A DNA stretch of 16,688 nucleotides from Rhodospirillaceae bacterium (GTDB lineage Bacteria > Pseudomonadota > Alphaproteobacteria > UBA7985). Position numbers and translations under genes: made by a program. Below, one piece after another: positions 14,535-16,688 of the stretch; within the stretch, counting starts at the first letter, position 1; every line of letters begins with the position of its first letter. The notes under the pieces are model-generated. The model did no database searches. It was not told the DNA's origin and worked only from the letters and a program-made list of their open reading frames with translations. The stretch covers positions 1 to 16,688 of the forward strand of contig PAFB01000121.1 of the NCBI GenBank assembly GCA_002700865.1. The letters are read 5' to 3'.

Positions 14535-16103
14535 ATGTTGGCAAACATTGTAATCCTCGGCGGCTACATCGCGTCATTCTGGGTGGTCTGGGCGACGTTG
14601 CTGGGCGCAGCGCTGCTGCTTTCAGCCTTTTCCAACGTCGCACCAACCCTGCGGAATAAGCCCTACTCCTCGATAACGTCTTTTGCCCTGACACTGGGAA
14701 CGGTGGGCATGGTGACTGTTGCGTTGTTTTCTTCACCCAAGCTGGGGCTCGCCACCGTTTGGGCTCTGTATGTGCTTTGGCCCGTATTTGCCGTGCTCGC
14801 CGCGGTGATGGTTGTAAGCTGGATATTCAAGAGCCGGCTGGGGCTCTATGGGCGCGTCTTTGAAAGCCCCATTGGCATGGTCGGACTTGGTATCTGCTTT
14901 TTCTGGATCATTGCCGCTCTGATGGCCGACCTGCTGCCCCTCTATGGACCGCTGGAAGCCTTGTCGAAGAACAACGGCACCATCGTTCAGGGCGTGACGC
15001 GCAAGTTCAAACTCGGCGCTGAAGCGCTCAACGGGATGACCTACGCTGAGTACGTCAAGCTGTCGCTCGTCGAAGCCGGTGAGTATGGCAAACTCTACAA
15101 ATCCAACATCCGAGGCGGTGCGCCGCTAATGTCCTGGGTTGGGGATGAAGGTGAGCGACTGCCGGCGATATTGGGGACAGACAAGGCCAATCGAGACATT
15201 TTCTCCCGGCTGATCCACGGAGCGCGAACCGTGCTGCCGCTGTCCATCGGTGCCACTCTGGTATCGTTCACCGTTGGAATCACGCTGGGCCTGATCGCCG
15301 GTTATCGAGGCGGCTGGTTCGACCAGATCATTACGTTTGTCGCTAATGCCATTTTGGCCTTTCCCGTGATTGTGCTGTTCTACCTGATCGTTCTGGTTGG
15401 CAAAGATGGCAACCTGAGCCGCGTTCTCGCCACAGCAATCTTTGCCTTTCCGCTCCTGCTCGTGCTCGCGGGCTTGTGGGGGCTGTATTCAGTCAAGATG
15501 GGGCGGCTGATTGGGATTCTGGTCGTTTTCCTGCCAATCGCGCTGTTCCTGTATTTCCGCAATACTTGGGGTCTGCCCGATCTGAGCGGCTTGGCGGCGT
15601 GGGCAGCAAGCGCCTTTGGCGGTGGCAATTCCGAGCGCGAGGCCAATATTGCCATCGCCGTGACCAACTTCGCGCAGATGGAACCGCGGATGCTCAACGT
15701 CTTTGTTGCCGTAGCATTTTCATCCGCGCCGGGTGCTTTCAGGCTCGTGCGTGGACTGACGCTCGACGTCAAGGACCGCGATTACGTTGCCGCCGCTCAG
15801 ACGCGCGGCGAAAACCAGTTCTACATCATGATCTTTGAGATTCTGCCCAACGTGCGCGGGCCTCTCATGGTCGATGCGGCGCTGCGTATCGGGTACACTG
15901 CAATCCTCCTCGGGACGCTCGGTTTTCTTGCGCTGGGCCTGCCCCAGGAAAGCGCCGACTGGGGGTCGATGATCGCCCATGGCCGTGGCCAGCTCCGCTT
16001 TGAGCCGCAAATGGCCGTGATTCCGGCGCTGTGTATCGTCTCGCTGGTGCTGGGCCTCAACTTGCTCGCTGACACGCTGCGCGAACAGTCGCTGAAGGAT
16101 TAA
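14535..16103 (+). CDS. ABC transporter permease, DppC-like, greatly enlarged
   Basis: Second permease, 522 residues, against about 280-310 for typical DppC/OppC. The canonical parts are present: the TM1-like span SPIGMVGLGICFFWIIAALM (111-130), the motif LGTDKANRDIFSRLIHGAR (213-231), GYRGGWFDQII (256-266), the EAA loop DYVAAAQTRGENQFY...ILPN (416-439), and the end motif GFLALGLPQESADWG (463-477). Extra parts are an N-terminal block of about 100 residues with three probable membrane spans (7-30, 45-65, 72-97), a soluble segment at 134-212, and an insertion at about 295-385 with two probable spans (297-318, 323-341) and a polar stretch (FGGGNSEREA). The ATG at 14535 has GGGGAGG upstream. It is 15 bases after the first permease and 4 bases before the ATPase start. 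The reading frame is continuous with no sign of a frameshift. Confidence 0.92.
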   Translation: MLANIVILGGYIASFWVVWATLLGAALLLSAFSNVAPTLRNKPYSSITSFALTLGTVGMVTVALFSSPKLGLATVWALYVLWPVFAVLAAVMVVSWIFKSRLGLYGRVFESPIGMVGLGICFFWIIAALMADLLPLYGPLEALSKNNGTIVQGVTRKFKLGAEALNGMTYAEYVKLSLVEAGEYGKLYKSNIRGGAPLMSWVGDEGERLPAILGTDKANRDIFSRLIHGARTVLPLSIGATLVSFTVGITLGLIAGYRGGWFDQIITFVANAILAFPVIVLFYLIVLVGKDGNLSRVLATAIFAFPLLLVLAGLWGLYSVKMGRLIGILVVFLPIALFLYFRNTWGLPDLSGLAAWAASAFGGGNSEREANIAIAVTNFAQMEPRMLNVFVAVAFSSAPGAFRLVRGLTLDVKDRDYVAAAQTRGENQFYIMIFEILPNVRGPLMVDAALRIGYTAILLGTLGFLALGLPQESADWGSMIAHGRGQLRFEPQMAVIPALCIVSLVLGLNLLADTLREQSLKD

Positions 16104-16107
16104 AGCC

Positions 16108-16688
16108 ATGAGCAAAACCGAAATCGCCGGTCTCGATCCCAACGCACCCGTTCTTGAATGCCGAAACCTGTCGCTGTCCTACTTCACGCGGTCTGGTGAA
16201 ATCCCGGCTGTGGTTGACTTCAACATGACCGTCATGCCCGGCGAAGCCGTGGGGCTGGTTGGCGAGTCTGGTTGCGGCAAGTCCACGGTCGCGCTGGGCG
16301 TGATGAATTACATGGGTTCCACCGGCAAAGTCGTTCAAGGTCAAATCCTGTACAAGGGCCGCGATATCCTGACCATGACGCCGGAAGAAACCCGGCAAAT
16401 TCGCGGTTCCGAAATCGCTATGGTGTATCAGGAGCCCATGGCCTCCCTGAACCCGTCGATGAAGATCGCCAATCAGCTGATGGAAGTGCCGCTGCTGCAC
16501 GAAGATGTCACCAGGGACGAAGCGCGTCAGCGCTCCCGCGATATTCTCGAAGCCGTCCGACTGCCTGATCCTGATCGCATTATGAATTCCTACCCGCACC
16601 AGCTTTCTGGCGGACAGCAACAGCGGGTCGTCATTGCAATGGCGTTGCTGTCTAAGCCTTCTTTGCTGTTGCTGGACGAGCCGACAAC
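16108..16688 (+). CDS. ABC transporter ATP-binding protein, DppD/OppD-like, 3'-truncated
   Basis: ATPase subunit of the importer. It starts at the ATG at 16108, 4 bases after the permease stop, and is open to the right edge, giving 193 visible residues. Core motifs are complete up to the cut: Walker A GESGCGKST (52-60), Q-loop YQEPMASLNP, signature LSGGQQQR, and Walker B LLLLDEP just before the end. The Y-Q-E-P-M-x-S-L-N-P form is characteristic of the oligopeptide/dipeptide/nickel ATPase group. The D-loop, H-loop and C-terminal oligopeptide domain are beyond the window, and a second ATPase (DppF-like) probably follows. The protein could instead be a fused double ATPase, which cannot be judged here. 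Confidence 0.93.
   Translation, partial: MSKTEIAGLDPNAPVLECRNLSLSYFTRSGEIPAVVDFNMTVMPGEAVGLVGESGCGKSTVALGVMNYMGSTGKVVQGQILYKGRDILTMTPEETRQIRGSEIAMVYQEPMASLNPSMKIANQLMEVPLLHEDVTRDEARQRSRDILEAVRLPDPDRIMNSYPHQLSGGQQQRVVIAMALLSKPSLLLLDEPT

Noticed and set aside
14535..16103. Fusion or assembly artefact in the oversized permease
   Set aside because: The frame is continuous, start and ribosome site are strong, canonical motifs occur in the right order, and the partner permease is also enlarged. I treat it as a genuine long permease.

Overview
The window looks like chromosome from an alphaproteobacterium, most likely a marine Rhodobacterales/Roseobacter-type organism. This rests on moderate-to-high GC, the style of the long-leader Tat substrate-binding protein, the MttB-superfamily proteins without pyrrolysine, and the 340-residue cysteine synthase. 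The placement is inference; no rRNA or other phylogenetic marker is present. I see no tRNA, rRNA, CRISPR array, insertion sequence or phage gene.

Left part (1-5545), housekeeping and envelope genes. A truncated DUF1499-like gene enters from the left edge and converges on an unrecognised exported protein (376-1017, minus). Next is a tight minus-strand pair, cysK (cysteine synthase) followed by sseA (3-mercaptopyruvate sulfurtransferase), 6 bases apart. A 394-base divergent spacer separates cysK from a plus-strand lipoprotein L,D-transpeptidase of the YcbB/LdtD type (3390-4964). A 78-residue lipoprotein gene follows and ends at a strong, apparently bidirectional terminator (5511-5545).

Right part (5590-16688), an accessory catabolic and uptake locus. 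Two tandem MttB-superfamily methyltransferase genes lie on the minus strand (mttB-like 2 upstream at 7349-8938, mttB-like 1 downstream at 5590-7194). A repeat-rich 92-base divergent spacer separates them from plus-strand genes for an iron-containing alcohol dehydrogenase (9031-10164) and a mandelate-racemase-type enolase-superfamily enzyme (10218-11336). After a 201-base spacer with a candidate promoter comes a family-5 ABC importer: a Tat-exported binding protein (11538-13163), an attenuator-like hairpin, two unusually long permeases (13332-14519 and 14535-16103), and an ATPase cut off by the right edge (16108-16688).

Working model (inference): the ABC system imports an N-methylated, probably quaternary-amine or betaine-like compound bearing hydroxyl or carboxyl groups. 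The MttB-like proteins demethylate it onto a corrinoid protein encoded elsewhere, and the dehydrogenase and enolase-family enzyme process the carbon skeleton. The corrinoid protein, its reductive activator and the methyl-corrinoid:tetrahydrofolate transferase are not in the window, so the substrate cannot be named from sequence.
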